Origin: UBA5078 sp964538025
GTDB lineage: Bacteria; Pseudomonadota; Gammaproteobacteria; Pseudomonadales; Pseudohongiellaceae
Assembly (NCBI GenBank): GCA_964538025.1
Contig: CAZICZ010000003.1
Location: forward strand, 62,001 to 126,000
Length of the DNA stretch: 64,000 nt
Direction: 5' to 3'
Shown: positions 52,917 through 62,070 of the stretch, piece by piece
How the letters are laid out: each line of letters opens with the position of its first letter
Numbering within the stretch: the first letter of the stretch is position 1
Translations under genes and position numbers: made by a program
The notes under the pieces: generated by a model
The model's input: only the letters and a program-made list of their open reading frames with translations
Database searches by the model: none
What the model was told of the DNA's origin: nothing

Positions 52917-52945
52917 ATTATGCCTCAATCCCACAGGTGTGTCAC
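52917..52945 (-). promoter_or_regulatory. Probable thiC promoter
   Basis: On the minus strand GTGACA (52940-52945) and CATAAT (52917-52922) are 17 bases apart. The -10 lies within GGCATTATGCC, an inverted repeat of five-base arms. The leader to the ATG would be about 90 bases, and I see no THI-box there. Confidence 0.5.
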
Positions 52946-53051
52946 AGCGGGCCGGGAGCCGCAAAGAGGCCGTATTCACCGCAGGAAACCGTGATCTATG
53001 CGGGTTTACGGCACGTACCCGACCAAGCGTCGCTGGGACGGGTTGCGTTGT

Positions 53052-53080
53052 TTGTCACCTATGGTGACACTGTGTAGAAT
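53052..53080 (+). promoter_or_regulatory. tolC promoter with overlapping operator
   Basis: TTGTCA (53052-53057) and TAGAAT (53075-53080) are exactly 17 bases apart. TGTCACC-TAT-GGTGACA (53053-53069) is a perfect inverted repeat of seven-base arms over the -35 and half of the spacer, an arrangement typical of a repressor site. The rest of the 389-base spacer to thiC carries the thiC promoter and a leader of about 120 bases for tolC. Confidence 0.7.
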
Positions 53081-53209
53081 GCCGCCTAGCCGAAGATCCA
53101 CCCGGAAGGCTCTGCTCCCGCGAAATTAGGAGAACTGCTTTTATAACAACACGGCAGCCTAACCTAACACCACCACCTTCGATTCCGATTTCAGCAAAGG
53201 TTTTTCACT

Positions 53210-54562
53210 ATGGGACGACTTACTCAAGGCCTGGGTTTGGCGCTATGCCTTTCCCTCGGCGCTCCAACGACGTTTGCAGACGACCTCGTGTCGATCCTGG
53301 ATCTTGCGATGCGCAATGATCCGACGCTGCGACAGGCAGAGGCGCAATATAAATCCCGTCAGACGCTCCTGGATCAGGGCCGTGCGGCACTGTTGCCCTC
53401 GGTGGCCCTGCAGGGCTCCACGACCCGTCAGACCTCGGGCATCGCTGGCCAGATGAGCTTCCGCCCGGGCCAGAACTCCCACGGGTACCGGCTCAACTTG
53501 ACGCAGGCGCTCTTTAACCTGCCCGCCTGGTATACCTATTCCAGCGCCAAACTGCAGGACAAGGCAGGCGCCATCACCTACGCCTCTCAGGAACAGGCCC
53601 TGATCATCCGCGTCGCGCGCGCCTATTTTGACGTGTTGCGCGCAATGGACGACCTGGAGACCCGCAGTCAGGAAGAAGCGGCGGCGCAGCGCCAGTTTGA
53701 ACAGACCCAGCAGCGCGAACAGGTCGGCCTGATTGCCATCACGGAAGTCTACGAAAGTCAGGCAGCGTTCGATCTTGCCCGCAACAACACCATTATCGCG
53801 GAAGACACACTGGCGACCCGCTACGAGGCGCTGGAAGCCATCACCGGGCAGCCGCATCCGAACGTTGAAGTGCTGCGCGAGGACTTCCCCGTGGTGAGCG
53901 TGGATGGCACGGTACAGAGCTGGACGCAACAGGCCCTGAGCAGCAACCTGGCCCTGAACGCTGCCCAGTACAACCTTGAAGCCCAGCAGGAAAACCTGAA
54001 AGCGCGCAAGGCCGATCACCTGCCGACGATCTCCATGACCGGCACCTTTAACCACAACGTGACGGCCGGAGGCCAGTCTGCGGACGGTGGCCTGCGCTTC
54101 ACCGGTGCCATCGATGGGACAGCGCTCGCATTGAATATCAACATTCCGCTGTTTGCCGGCGGCGGTACCATGGCGCGTCGTCGCGCCGCAGAATATGACC
54201 TCGTCGCGCAACAGGAAGCGCTGTCACTCACCCGACGTCAGACGACTCAGGACGTGCGCAACGCGTTCCGGCGCGTGAACACAGATGCCCTGGTCATTGC
54301 CCAGCGTCAGCAGGCCATTACCTCCGCCCGCAGCGCGCTGGAAGCCGTGGAAGTGGGCTACGACGTCGGCACACGCAACATCGTGGACGTGCTGCAGGCA
54401 CGTCAGCAGCTCTTCGTGGCACTGCGCAATTACTCCGACGCGCGCTACAACTACGTGGTGGACACCCTGCTGCTCAAGCAGATTACCGGTCTGCTGACAC
54501 CGCAGGACATTATCGATCTGAACGAATGGCTGGAAGAAGAGACGGCCACCGCAGCCCCCTAA
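53210..54562 (+). CDS. tolC: TolC family outer membrane efflux protein
   Basis: The 450-residue outer-membrane channel has a signal peptide (about residues 1-23, cleavage near TFA|DD) and two repeats of the TolC fold, with family motifs LRQAEAQYKSRQTLLDQGRAALLPSV and YNLEAQQENLKARKADHLPTIS. It forms trimeric exit ducts for efflux pumps and type I secretion. No pump or adaptor gene is adjacent. It is followed by a terminator and is divergent from thiC, as in Pseudomonas. Confidence 0.95.
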   Translation: MGRLTQGLGLALCLSLGAPTTFADDLVSILDLAMRNDPTLRQAEAQYKSRQTLLDQGRAALLPSVALQGSTTRQTSGIAGQMSFRPGQNSHGYRLNLTQALFNLPAWYTYSSAKLQDKAGAITYASQEQALIIRVARAYFDVLRAMDDLETRSQEEAAAQRQFEQTQQREQVGLIAITEVYESQAAFDLARNNTIIAEDTLATRYEALEAITGQPHPNVEVLREDFPVVSVDGTVQSWTQQALSSNLALNAAQYNLEAQQENLKARKADHLPTISMTGTFNHNVTAGGQSADGGLRFTGAIDGTALALNINIPLFAGGGTMARRRAAEYDLVAQQEALSLTRRQTTQDVRNAFRRVNTDALVIAQRQQAITSARSALEAVEVGYDVGTRNIVDVLQARQQLFVALRNYSDARYNYVVDTLLLKQITGLLTPQDIIDLNEWLEEETATAAP

Positions 54563-54580
54563 GCAGGAAGGTCGCGTGAG

Positions 54581-54615
54581 AAAAGGCGCTGGGCGGACAC
54601 GCCGGCGCCTTTTTT
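54581..54615 (+). terminator. Rho-independent terminator of tolC
   Basis: GGCGC (54585-54589) pairs with GCGCC (54605-54609), extended by A and T bases; a run of T follows. It begins 19 bases after the tolC stop. Confidence 0.8.
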
Positions 54616-54632
54616 ATTCCGGGTAAAAATCC

Positions 54633-55235
54633 TTATTCCGGAATGGCACGTGCCGCGAGTTTGCGGGCCAGGCTCCGAATGTCCGCGGGCCAGGCATCCG
54701 AATGGCGAATATAGGCGTCCAGATCTTCGGCAAACAGGGCGCGCGACGCTTCCTCGAACCCGGCATACGCCCCCGCCATTACCGACATGAAGCGATAGGC
54801 CGTACTTTGGGCCTGTCGCCGCTGATCCTGTGGAGCGCTTTCCCGGCGTGCCTGTTCCACCAGCTTGCGCAGTGCCACCGAGGCTCCCCCTGGCTGTGAT
54901 TTCAGCCATTCCCAATGCCGTGGCAGCAGCGTCACTTCCCGCGCCACCACGCCCAGGCGCGGACGCCCACGTCCCGGAGCGCTGTCACTTTCCTCAGGCG
55001 GCGCCTCCACCGGCGCTGCCTGCACATGGGGCAAACGCATCAGGACATCCTCCTCGGACCCGCGAAAGTCGACTTCAATCACGGAATAGTCCTCGTCCCG
55101 AAATACCAGCAAGGGGGACTGTTCGCCGGCCGTCAGGGCCCGGTGACAGGCGATGGCGACGTCCGCCAGAGAGCCTTGGGCCAGCAGATGGTGGCCCAAA
55201 AAGGCCGTTGCGGGGGTTTGGGAATGCCACTTCAT
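54633..55235 (-). CDS. DUF2239 family protein
   Basis: This 200-residue protein carries the DUF2239 core GVVAREVTLLPRHWEWLKSQPGGASVALRKLVEQARR (about residues 96-131), before it a proline- and glutamate-rich linker and after it a helical tail. The N-terminal half resembles other DUF2239 proteins (AIACHRALTAGEQSPLLVF). The function is unknown. Its promoter has two ACCCGGGT palindromes with no regulator gene adjacent, so an autoregulatory role is conceivable but untested. Confidence 0.88.
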   Translation of the reverse strand: MKWHSQTPATAFLGHHLLAQGSLADVAIACHRALTAGEQSPLLVFRDEDYSVIEVDFRGSEEDVLMRLPHVQAAPVEAPPEESDSAPGRGRPRLGVVAREVTLLPRHWEWLKSQPGGASVALRKLVEQARRESAPQDQRRQAQSTAYRFMSVMAGAYAGFEEASRALFAEDLDAYIRHSDAWPADIRSLARKLAARAIPE

Positions 55236-55272
55236 GGGAATGCCTCACGATCACTTGAAAACGTGCGGCATT

Positions 55273-55314
55273 ATTACCCGGGTTAAATTATAAAATCAAT
55301 ATTACCCGGGTAAT
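55273..55314 (-). promoter_or_regulatory. Twin-palindrome operator of the DUF2239 gene
   Basis: ATTACCCGGGTAAT (55301-55314, perfect) and ATTACCCGGGTTAA (55273-55286) have centres 28 bases apart. A perfect minus-strand TATAAT (55287-55292) lies between them, and the upstream palindrome covers the expected -35. This is a repressor-type layout. Confidence 0.7.
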
Positions 55315-55317
55315 ATT

Positions 55318-56394
55318 TTAGCGATCAGCCCCTCGCGCCTTGGCATGGGGACAGCGCTGCGGCTCCGTGTGCACGGCCCAGCCCTGCAGATTCTCCTGCA
55401 CGAGGTCGGCCAGAGCGTCGATGTGGTCGGTGCGGGCGTTCAGCGCGCTGATGTACTCGTAACGCTCACCCCCTGCGTGCAAGAAATACTCACGGTTTTC
55501 CTCGCCAATCTCCTCGAGCGTTTCCAGACAATCCGCGGAGAAGCCCGGACAGAACACCTGCACGAAGCGGACGCCCTGGCCGGGCAGCGCCTTCAGCGTT
55601 TCGTCCGTGTAGGGCTGCAACCACTCCTGCCGCCCGAAGCGCGACTGAAACGTGGTCTGCCAGTGGCCTTCCTGCAGCCCCAGCGCCTGCGCAATCAGCC
55701 GAGAGGTCTTGTGACACTCGCAGTGATAGGGATCCCCGTCGAGCAGGTACTGCTTGGGCACCCCGTGATAGGAAAACAGCAGTTTTTCAGGTCGTCCGTG
55801 CTGCTCCCAGTGCTCCCGGATGCGGGCGGCAGCGGCGGCAATGAAGGGGGCATAGTCGTGGTAATGGCTGACAAAACGGAAATCCGGCAGCCAGCGACGG
55901 CGCTGAAAATCGGCCGCGATGGCATCGAAGATCGACCCGGCGGTGGACCCTGAATATTGCGGATACATCGGCAACACCAGCAGTTTGCGAACCCCCTGCT
56001 GGAGCAGGGCCTCCATTTTCTCGGGAATCGAGGACTGTCCATAGCGCATGGCATAGTCCACGAGCACCGTCTGGTTGCCGCGGGCGGCCAGCGCGGCAGC
56101 CAGGGCAGCGGCCTGGGCCTTGGTGTGCACCAGAAGCGGTGAGCCTTCCTCAGTGAACACCTTGGCATAGGCGCGGGCAGACCGGCGGGGACGAATCCGC
56201 AGAATGACGCCGTTGAGAACGAACCACCACAGCAGACGCGGCGCCTCGACCACGCGCGGGTCGGCGAGAAACTCCTTCAGATAACGGCGCAGGGCGCTGG
56301 GGGTCGGAGCATCCGGGGTGCCCAGATTGCAGATGAGCACCCCGATCTTGTCTGCCTGCTCGTGTGTGAACGCAGGGCTGCCTTGGTATTTCAT
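55318..56394 (-). CDS. hemH: Ferrochelatase
   Basis: The 358-residue enzyme inserts Fe2+ into protoporphyrin IX, the last step of heme synthesis. Family blocks: GVLICNLGTPDAPT, LPMYPQYSGSTAGS, the catalytic His in LFSYHGVPKQYL and FVQVFCPGFSADCLETLEEI. The ATG at 56394 is preferred over an upstream extension to 56439. It ends three bases before the DUF2239 operator and is separate from the SGNH gene upstream (75 bases). Confidence 0.96.
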   Translation of the reverse strand: MKYQGSPAFTHEQADKIGVLICNLGTPDAPTPSALRRYLKEFLADPRVVEAPRLLWWFVLNGVILRIRPRRSARAYAKVFTEEGSPLLVHTKAQAAALAAALAARGNQTVLVDYAMRYGQSSIPEKMEALLQQGVRKLLVLPMYPQYSGSTAGSIFDAIAADFQRRRWLPDFRFVSHYHDYAPFIAAAAARIREHWEQHGRPEKLLFSYHGVPKQYLLDGDPYHCECHKTSRLIAQALGLQEGHWQTTFQSRFGRQEWLQPYTDETLKALPGQGVRFVQVFCPGFSADCLETLEEIGEENREYFLHAGGERYEYISALNARTDHIDALADLVQENLQGWAVHTEPQRCPHAKARGADR

Positions 56395-56469
56395 GGTCTT
56401 CCTTTTGTCATGGACACAGATCACATCAGTACGCGCCAAGCGGGTCCGACGGATCTGTGTCGCGAGGGA

Positions 56470-57741
56470 TCAGCGGGCGAAAAGGCCGAGATCAACGGCA
56501 TCCGACATCGCCTTGTAGCCCTCATCATTAGGGTGCAGATTGTCGGCGGTATAAGAGGGCAGCAGACGCGTCGGATGCGAGGGGTCGCGCACGGGAATTT
56601 CGAAATCAATGATGCCGTCAAACTCGCCGCTGCCACGAATCCAGGCATTGATGGCCTGACGTTTGAGCTCGCCTTCATCGGAGTAATACCCCGCCCCTTC
56701 GAACGGCGTCAGTGTCGCGCCGATGATCTTGATTCCCCGGTCATGCACGCGCGCGATCACCTGGCGGTAGCCGGCAATGATTTCGTCCGAGGTGACATCT
56801 TCCCCGGCAAACATGCGCGACATGCCGATGTCATTGATCCCCTCCAGCAATACGATGTGGCTGACGCCGCTCAGGGCCAGCACATCGCGCTCAAGGCGCG
56901 TGATCAGATTTTCGCCGTAGCGGGGCGAATTTTCCTGAAGCACCCGGTTACCACTGATGCCAGCGTTTGCCACTGCGAAGTCGGGTGCTGCGGGGTCAGT
57001 GAGCAGGCGGCGGGCAAAGTGGTTGGGCCAGCGGTTGTTCTCATCGGGTCTGGAGCCCCAGCCATCGGTGATGGAATCCCCCAGCGTCACGATCGCCGTG
57101 ATGTCATCCTGCCGGCCCACGTCGATCGCGGTGAGGTAATAATAAAACTGCACCTCCTCCGCGCCCGTGATGCGGGGACTCATCACCTGATCGCCGGGGG
57201 CGGACACATAGTTGGTCTGGTAGCCGGTGAAGTGGGTGGTCGGCGTGCCACTCGCCTCGGGCAGATACAGGCTGACCGCCAGATTGCCCAGCATCGGCAC
57301 GCTGAAGGCGATCGGATCGCTCAACACCAGCCCGCCACGGGGAATCGTAATGCTTTCCTGTCCGCCGAAGGTGAGCCGTGTCATGCTGCTTGGCACGATC
57401 CCATCGCCCTCGTCCTGCAACGCGACGGTAGCGCCCCCGATCACCAGGCGCTTGTTGCCGTGGGTATTGGAAAGGCGCACACGAATCATGTTGCCGCCGA
57501 TGCTGGTGTGCACAATCTGACGCAGCGTCTGACCGGTGAAGGCGTCCGTGATGGCCTCCGGCGGAAGCAGGCTCGGGGGGAGCGAACTCGGGCTGGAAGA
57601 CCAGGTGGTCACCCACCGCAGATCATCCTGCGCCTGCGCAACGGGCAGCAGGCACAGCAGGAGTACCAGCGCGGCGCCGAGCGCGCGCAGATGAGAAAAC
57701 GAGAGGTGTGTCCTTGGGATTTTTTTATGATGAGACAACAT
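56470..57741 (-). CDS. Secreted SGNH/GDSL hydrolase
   Basis: From ATG 57741 the protein has 423 residues with a signal peptide ending AQA. The SGNH blocks are VTLGDSITDGWGS (nucleophile Ser), NAGISGNRVL, LEGINDIGMS and DNLHPNDEGYKAM (Asp-x-x-His). An N-terminal domain of about 200 residues precedes the hydrolase domain, as in carbohydrate esterases and GDSL lipases of this group. It should act as a periplasmic or extracellular esterase. The open frame further upstream is not conserved. Confidence 0.92.
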   Translation of the reverse strand: MLSHHKKIPRTHLSFSHLRALGAALVLLLCLLPVAQAQDDLRWVTTWSSSPSSLPPSLLPPEAITDAFTGQTLRQIVHTSIGGNMIRVRLSNTHGNKRLVIGGATVALQDEGDGIVPSSMTRLTFGGQESITIPRGGLVLSDPIAFSVPMLGNLAVSLYLPEASGTPTTHFTGYQTNYVSAPGDQVMSPRITGAEEVQFYYYLTAIDVGRQDDITAIVTLGDSITDGWGSRPDENNRWPNHFARRLLTDPAAPDFAVANAGISGNRVLQENSPRYGENLITRLERDVLALSGVSHIVLLEGINDIGMSRMFAGEDVTSDEIIAGYRQVIARVHDRGIKIIGATLTPFEGAGYYSDEGELKRQAINAWIRGSGEFDGIIDFEIPVRDPSHPTRLLPSYTADNLHPNDEGYKAMSDAVDLGLFAR

Positions 57742-57960
57742 CGGCAAGCCTCTGCAATGGGGGAATGGGAAGTCGGAAGCACGACGGGATCCGGGACGGC
57801 AAGCCCCTCGCCGCCGGTCCGCAATGAGGGCGGAAAGTAAACCACCTGTTCGCAAGAATCAATGCGCGCGCCGCCCTCCCCTCAGGGCTGAACGGCCCAC
57901 TGCGCCAGCAGCGCGTCGAGCTGATGCGCGATCGTCTTTCGGTGCGCCTCCCGAGCCGGA

Positions 57961-58890
57961 TCAAAGGAAAGCCTTCCTCCAATGGTGGACCACCCCGGGT
58001 GCTGCCGGCAGTGCGGCAGCGTCGATGTCTTCGGGGCCGAAACGATACAGTCCCAGCAGTGCCTCCACGCAGGCCTGCTCCCGGGCACGCACGGCGTCAT
58101 TGAAGGCGACGAGGGCACTGGAAAGTGCCGCCTCGGTACTCTCCGGCACCGGAACCCGGTACGCGGCGGTGTCAATGAGCAGCTCCGCCAGCAGACCCAT
58201 GGCTTCCTGCCGACGGCGTCCTGCGTCTTCCTCGTGCTGCTGCACCAGGCGCTGAAGCACCGTGCCGCGGGCATCCAGCAGGGTCGCGAGCTTGGAGTAC
58301 AGGACACGCTCACCGTCTGCGGCCGGCGCAACGGTATCGAAACTGACCACCACATGCAGACCCAGACGCGCCAGGGCGTCACGCCAGGCTTTTTCATGAG
58401 CACGCGGCGTGCCGACGAAATTAAGCAGGGGCAATACGGGAATCGCGCAGCTGTGCAGGATGGCCAGCTCATCCCGGTGCTTGGCCAGGACCGGATCACG
58501 GGCATCAATGACGTACAGGGCCGCATCGCTGAGCAGCATCTGGCGCAGCACCTTCGCCTCCTGCTCGAAGCGCGTGTGTGCCTCCGGGAGATCAAGGAAA
58601 TGGCGAATCCGGCCGAGCCCGTCCAGCCGTTCTCCGCTCTCGGACGTCAGGGTGTCGAGACGCTCCAGCAGGGCAATGGACTCCTCCAGGCCCGGCGTAT
58701 CAAACAGCTCCGCCACGCGCTGCTGCCCAAGCGTCAATCCGGTCACCTCCACGTGCCGGGTGGTGCTGGGCATGGCGGACACCTCGCCAAATCTTTTGTC
58801 GCGCGTCAGGGTTCTCAGCAGCGAGGTCTTGCCGGTATTGGTATGGCCGACCACGGCAATGCGCAGCGCCTGGGCAGTGAGCTTAGACAT
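57961..58890 (-). pseudogene. DUF3482 GTPase, shortened by a probable frameshift
   Basis: The 309-residue product is a GTPase with G1 GHTNTGKTS, G3 DTPG and G4-like NFVG. It overlaps the DUF2868 gene by eight bases, the usual pair. DUF3482 proteins normally run to about 450 residues. Here the frame ends at 57961 (ending VVHHWRKAFL). Reading one base differently at the run CCCGGGG (about 57993) continues as GWSTIGGRLSFDPAREAHRK to a stop at 57882, giving about 335 residues. The shifted end resembles the usual continuation of the family. It may be a sequencing error, a real mutation or a shortened functional form. Confidence 0.65.
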
Positions 58891-60307
58891 CGGTATTCAC
58901 CCAGCGCAGCGCTTCCTCTTCGCTGAGAAACAGCGCATCCCGCGGCAGCCCTGCTGCCTCAAGACTTGTTCGCCAAACCTGCACCCGCGCAGGATCGCCG
59001 GCGTCGGGCGTGCAGAGCAGCCAGACGGCGACCTGTCCCGCATGCGCGGAAAGCGCCACGAGAAACTGCAGCGTTCCCCGGTCCGGGGAGAGCTGCGCAT
59101 CGCAGGCCACGAGTAATTTACGCGGGGGAGCAGATTCGATGTGAGCGAGCACCCGATGCCGTTGCTCGCGGCTGTCCACCACCTCCGCCAGCACCTCAAG
59201 TGACGGGGTAGCGGTCCCGCGTGCGGGAGGCCAGGGGATACGTGGCCCCAGCTCGAGCGCCATCACGCAGCGGCCATTGCCCGCGACGGTGTGCGGCGCG
59301 TGCAGCGCCAGTGGCGGCATCTGAGGAGGCGCTGCGTCGATAACCCGAGACGTCGGGGCAGCGTCGGAAAACATCTCGGCAAGCCCGGGAAGCGTCAGGG
59401 AAGGCATTGCGCCCGCAAGCCGGCGGCGCCACTGCCACACGGAAAGGGCCCACACACACAGCCGTGGCAGCAGCGCGTACACCACCAGAGCGCCGCAAAG
59501 CCAGGAGGCCCATGCGCGGCGTGCCTCCTCGGGCTGCGGAAGTTCGGGGTTGCCCAAGGCCCCCGCGACCATCGCGGCATCGGGCAGGGCAAATCCCAGC
59601 CGTGAGGGCAGCCATCCCAAGGTGTTCACCAATGCGTGGAACACCTCTTCTCCCAGAATCGTCGTTTCCAGCCCAAAGCTGACACTGCGCAGGCTGAGGG
59701 CAAGCACCGTCCCGACGAGGGTAGAGGTCAGAGCCAGCAACCACAGGGAATGGCTGATCGTTGCAAAGGTCCAGCGGCCCAGGCTGTTTCGCGTCATCAC
59801 GGCCGCAAGCGCGTTCATCAGGGGCGACTCCGCATGAGAGTCCCTCGCGGAGATCCCTCCGGGCAGGTGGCGAACGCCGAAGAACCAGAGCCGGCCAAGA
59901 AAACCTCCTCCCAGCCTGCCACTCACCAACCAGGCGACCAGCGCCAGAAGATGCACGCCGATCAGTCCTGTCAGGGTCCATACCACGTTCACGCGCCGGA
60001 CATCGTTGCCAAAGAAACCCAGGGCCGCACTGGCGCCACTCACGATGGCCAGGAGCGCCAACAGCGCGAGCATCACCTGCGCATTGAGACGCCAGCGCTG
60101 GACTGTCTCACTCCACCCCTGCGTCGCCGCCAGCGTGCGGGCTCGCGCTCGCACAACGGCAACAGCCTCCGGGTCGTCACGGGACACCGTGGCCAGCGGC
60201 GCACGGGGCGGCCGGCCGCTGGCCTGCCCTGCCGTTTCCTGCAGGCGCACCGCTTCTATCAGCCAGAGGTCTTCGAAGGAAGTGTGTTGAGGGGAATCCG
60301 ATGTCAC
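58883..60307 (-). CDS. DUF2868 membrane protein
   Basis: The 474-residue product starts at GTG 60307, preceded by GAGGA. It has four membrane segments and the DUF2868 pattern: FEDLWLIEAVRLQE near the start, a membrane pair (about residues 85-140), the region HSLWLLALTSTLVGTVLALS, and a C-terminal soluble part of about 130 residues. The DUF2868-DUF3482 pair is common in gammaproteobacteria; the function is unknown, possibly membrane-associated GTP control. Frame open to 60484, but upstream residues are not conserved. Confidence 0.85.
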   Translation of the reverse strand: MTSDSPQHTSFEDLWLIEAVRLQETAGQASGRPPRAPLATVSRDDPEAVAVVRARARTLAATQGWSETVQRWRLNAQVMLALLALLAIVSGASAALGFFGNDVRRVNVVWTLTGLIGVHLLALVAWLVSGRLGGGFLGRLWFFGVRHLPGGISARDSHAESPLMNALAAVMTRNSLGRWTFATISHSLWLLALTSTLVGTVLALSLRSVSFGLETTILGEEVFHALVNTLGWLPSRLGFALPDAAMVAGALGNPELPQPEEARRAWASWLCGALVVYALLPRLCVWALSVWQWRRRLAGAMPSLTLPGLAEMFSDAAPTSRVIDAAPPQMPPLALHAPHTVAGNGRCVMALELGPRIPWPPARGTATPSLEVLAEVVDSREQRHRVLAHIESAPPRKLLVACDAQLSPDRGTLQFLVALSAHAGQVAVWLLCTPDAGDPARVQVWRTSLEAAGLPRDALFLSEEEALRWVNTDV

Positions 60308-60494
60308 GCAGTAATCCTCGTGGGAGCGTTCGGCAGTGCCTGCGCTGCAAAGCGCGTCAGCCGCCGGGGTCGTGGAGAGTATACGCTGATCCCCCGCGGC
60401 GCGGCGTGACGGCCTGCTTCGCACGTCGCCAGCTGCTACAATTGCCGGCGGCTCTGTCACGTACGCCCTGCCCCAGGCCGCCAAAGGATACGGT

Positions 60495-61364
60495 ATGAAC
60501 GAACAACTGCAACAACTCTACAATCATCTGGACCTGGAGGCCGTCGGGGAGGACCTCTTCGAGACACGCCACGGCAACGAGGGATGGCGCCAGATCTTTG
60601 GGGGCCAGGTGCTGGCACAGGCCCTGATCAGCGCCAGCCGCACCGTCGAGGACGCGCGTCAGCCGCACTCGCTGCATGCCTATTTTTTACGCCCCGGGGA
60701 CATGAGCGCGCCCATCCGCTTTCAGGTCGATCGCCTGCGCGACGGCAAGAGTTTCACCACCCGACGCGTCACGGCCCTGCAGAACGGCGCCGCCATTCTC
60801 AACATGGCCGCCTCGTTCCAGGTCGCGGAGCCCGGCCTGAGCCACCAAATTGACATGCCCTGCGTGCCGCCACCGGAACAGTGTCTGACGCGCGCCCAGG
60901 TGGCAGACAGGTTTCGCGATTCCATGCCCGAGGAAATGTACGCGCGCGCCCAGCGCCAGTTCGCAATCGACCTGCGGCCGGTAGAGCCGGAAAATCTCAT
61001 GCGGGCCGAGAAACATCCTCCCCATCGCATGGTCTGGTTGCGCCTGAATGACACCCTGCCCGCAGCCTACCCCTGGCATGCCCACATGCTGGCCTATGCG
61101 TCCGACATGACCCTGCTTGAGATCAGCCTCCGGCCGCACGGCATCAGCATGTTCTCGCGCACCTTGCAGATGGCAAGTCTCGACCACTCCATGTGGTTTC
61201 ATCGCCCGTTCCGCATGGACCAGTGGCTGCTTTACGTGCAGGAAAGCCCGTCCAGCGCGGCTGCCCGCGGCTTCAGCCGGGGCAGTCTGTTCACGCAGCA
61301 GGGGGAACTTGTGGTGTCGGTCGCTCAGGAGGGCCTGATTCGCCTGCGGGAGACGCCGGCGTAA
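60495..61364 (+). CDS. tesB: Acyl-CoA thioesterase II
   Basis: The 289-residue double-hotdog enzyme hydrolyses medium- and long-chain acyl-CoA to free acids. Both hotdogs are visible: RQIFGGQVLAQALISASRTV and SLHAYFLRPGD in the first, LDHSMWFHRPFRMDQWLLY and ARGFSRGSLFTQQGELVVS in the second. The catalytic Asp (in the LAYASDMTLL segment), Thr and Gln pattern fits TesB. ATG 60495 is the only good start. It is divergent from the DUF2868 operon. Confidence 0.96.
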   Translation: MNEQLQQLYNHLDLEAVGEDLFETRHGNEGWRQIFGGQVLAQALISASRTVEDARQPHSLHAYFLRPGDMSAPIRFQVDRLRDGKSFTTRRVTALQNGAAILNMAASFQVAEPGLSHQIDMPCVPPPEQCLTRAQVADRFRDSMPEEMYARAQRQFAIDLRPVEPENLMRAEKHPPHRMVWLRLNDTLPAAYPWHAHMLAYASDMTLLEISLRPHGISMFSRTLQMASLDHSMWFHRPFRMDQWLLYVQESPSSAAARGFSRGSLFTQQGELVVSVAQEGLIRLRETPA

Positions 61365-61370
61365 GCGCCT

Positions 61371-62054
61371 TCAGCCGGTCGCGCGAAGGTCTTCGACAAT
61401 GCGGCCATAGCGTTCGCAGTCGATGTCGTGAGGAAGATCACGGAAGGTTTCCTGCAGGGCCTCGTCATACCACTGCCGCATCGCGGGCTGCGCCAGCATG
61501 TGCTGTTGATAGGCTTTCGCTGCCGGACTCAGAGGCAAGCCGTAGGTCTGCACGCGAAACACGACAGGGGCGAAGAAGGCATCCACCGCAGTAAAAGAAT
61601 CGCCGGCGAGGAAGGGGCCACCAAAACGAGAGAGCCCTTCACACCACAGCTCGTCCACGCGGGCGAGATCGCGATTCAGTGACTCGTGAGACTCGTTGAG
61701 CACAATCCGTACGCCGCAGCTCATGGAGCAAATCTCGCGCAAGGCAAAAAACCCGGAGTGCATCTCCGCTGCGGCACAACGCGCCCACAGTCGCGCGGCA
61801 CGTGCCGAGGGCCACACGGCTGGCGTGTCCTCGGCCAAAAATTCGACGATCGCCAGGGAATCCCAGACCGTGCCCAGCGGGGTGACCAATGCCGGCACCT
61901 TGCCACTGGGCGAAAAGGCGCGAAAGACATCGAAGTTGGACCCCGGAACAAACGGTTTCAACCGCTCCTCAAAGGGAATCTCCAGCGCGCGCATAAGAAC
62001 CCACGGCCGCAGCGACCAGGAAGAATAGTTTTTGTTGCCTATGTATAAAATCAT
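61371..62054 (-). CDS. Glutathione S-transferase family protein (second copy)
   Basis: The 227-residue protein starts at ATG 62054 (MILYIGNKNYSSWSLRPW). Thioredoxin-like N-terminal domain and helical C-terminal domain as in the GST at 49068-49730, with clear local identity (IGNKNYSSWSxRPW, SPSGKVPAL). The open frame extends to 62138, but the extra residues overlap the cupin gene region. Seven bases separate it from the convergent tesB stop. Confidence 0.9.
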   Translation of the reverse strand: MILYIGNKNYSSWSLRPWVLMRALEIPFEERLKPFVPGSNFDVFRAFSPSGKVPALVTPLGTVWDSLAIVEFLAEDTPAVWPSARAARLWARCAAAEMHSGFFALREICSMSCGVRIVLNESHESLNRDLARVDELWCEGLSRFGGPFLAGDSFTAVDAFFAPVVFRVQTYGLPLSPAAKAYQQHMLAQPAMRQWYDEALQETFRDLPHDIDCERYGRIVEDLRATG

Positions 62055-62070
62055 CACATCATTTCTCCGT

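Noticed and set aside
52821..53209. TPP riboswitch upstream of thiC
   Set aside because: No CTGAGA box or conserved second half found by eye on the minus strand, and the leader is short.
56362..57840. 492-codon open frame opposite the SGNH gene
   Set aside because: Shadow frame; the opposite strand encodes a signal peptide and full SGNH motifs.
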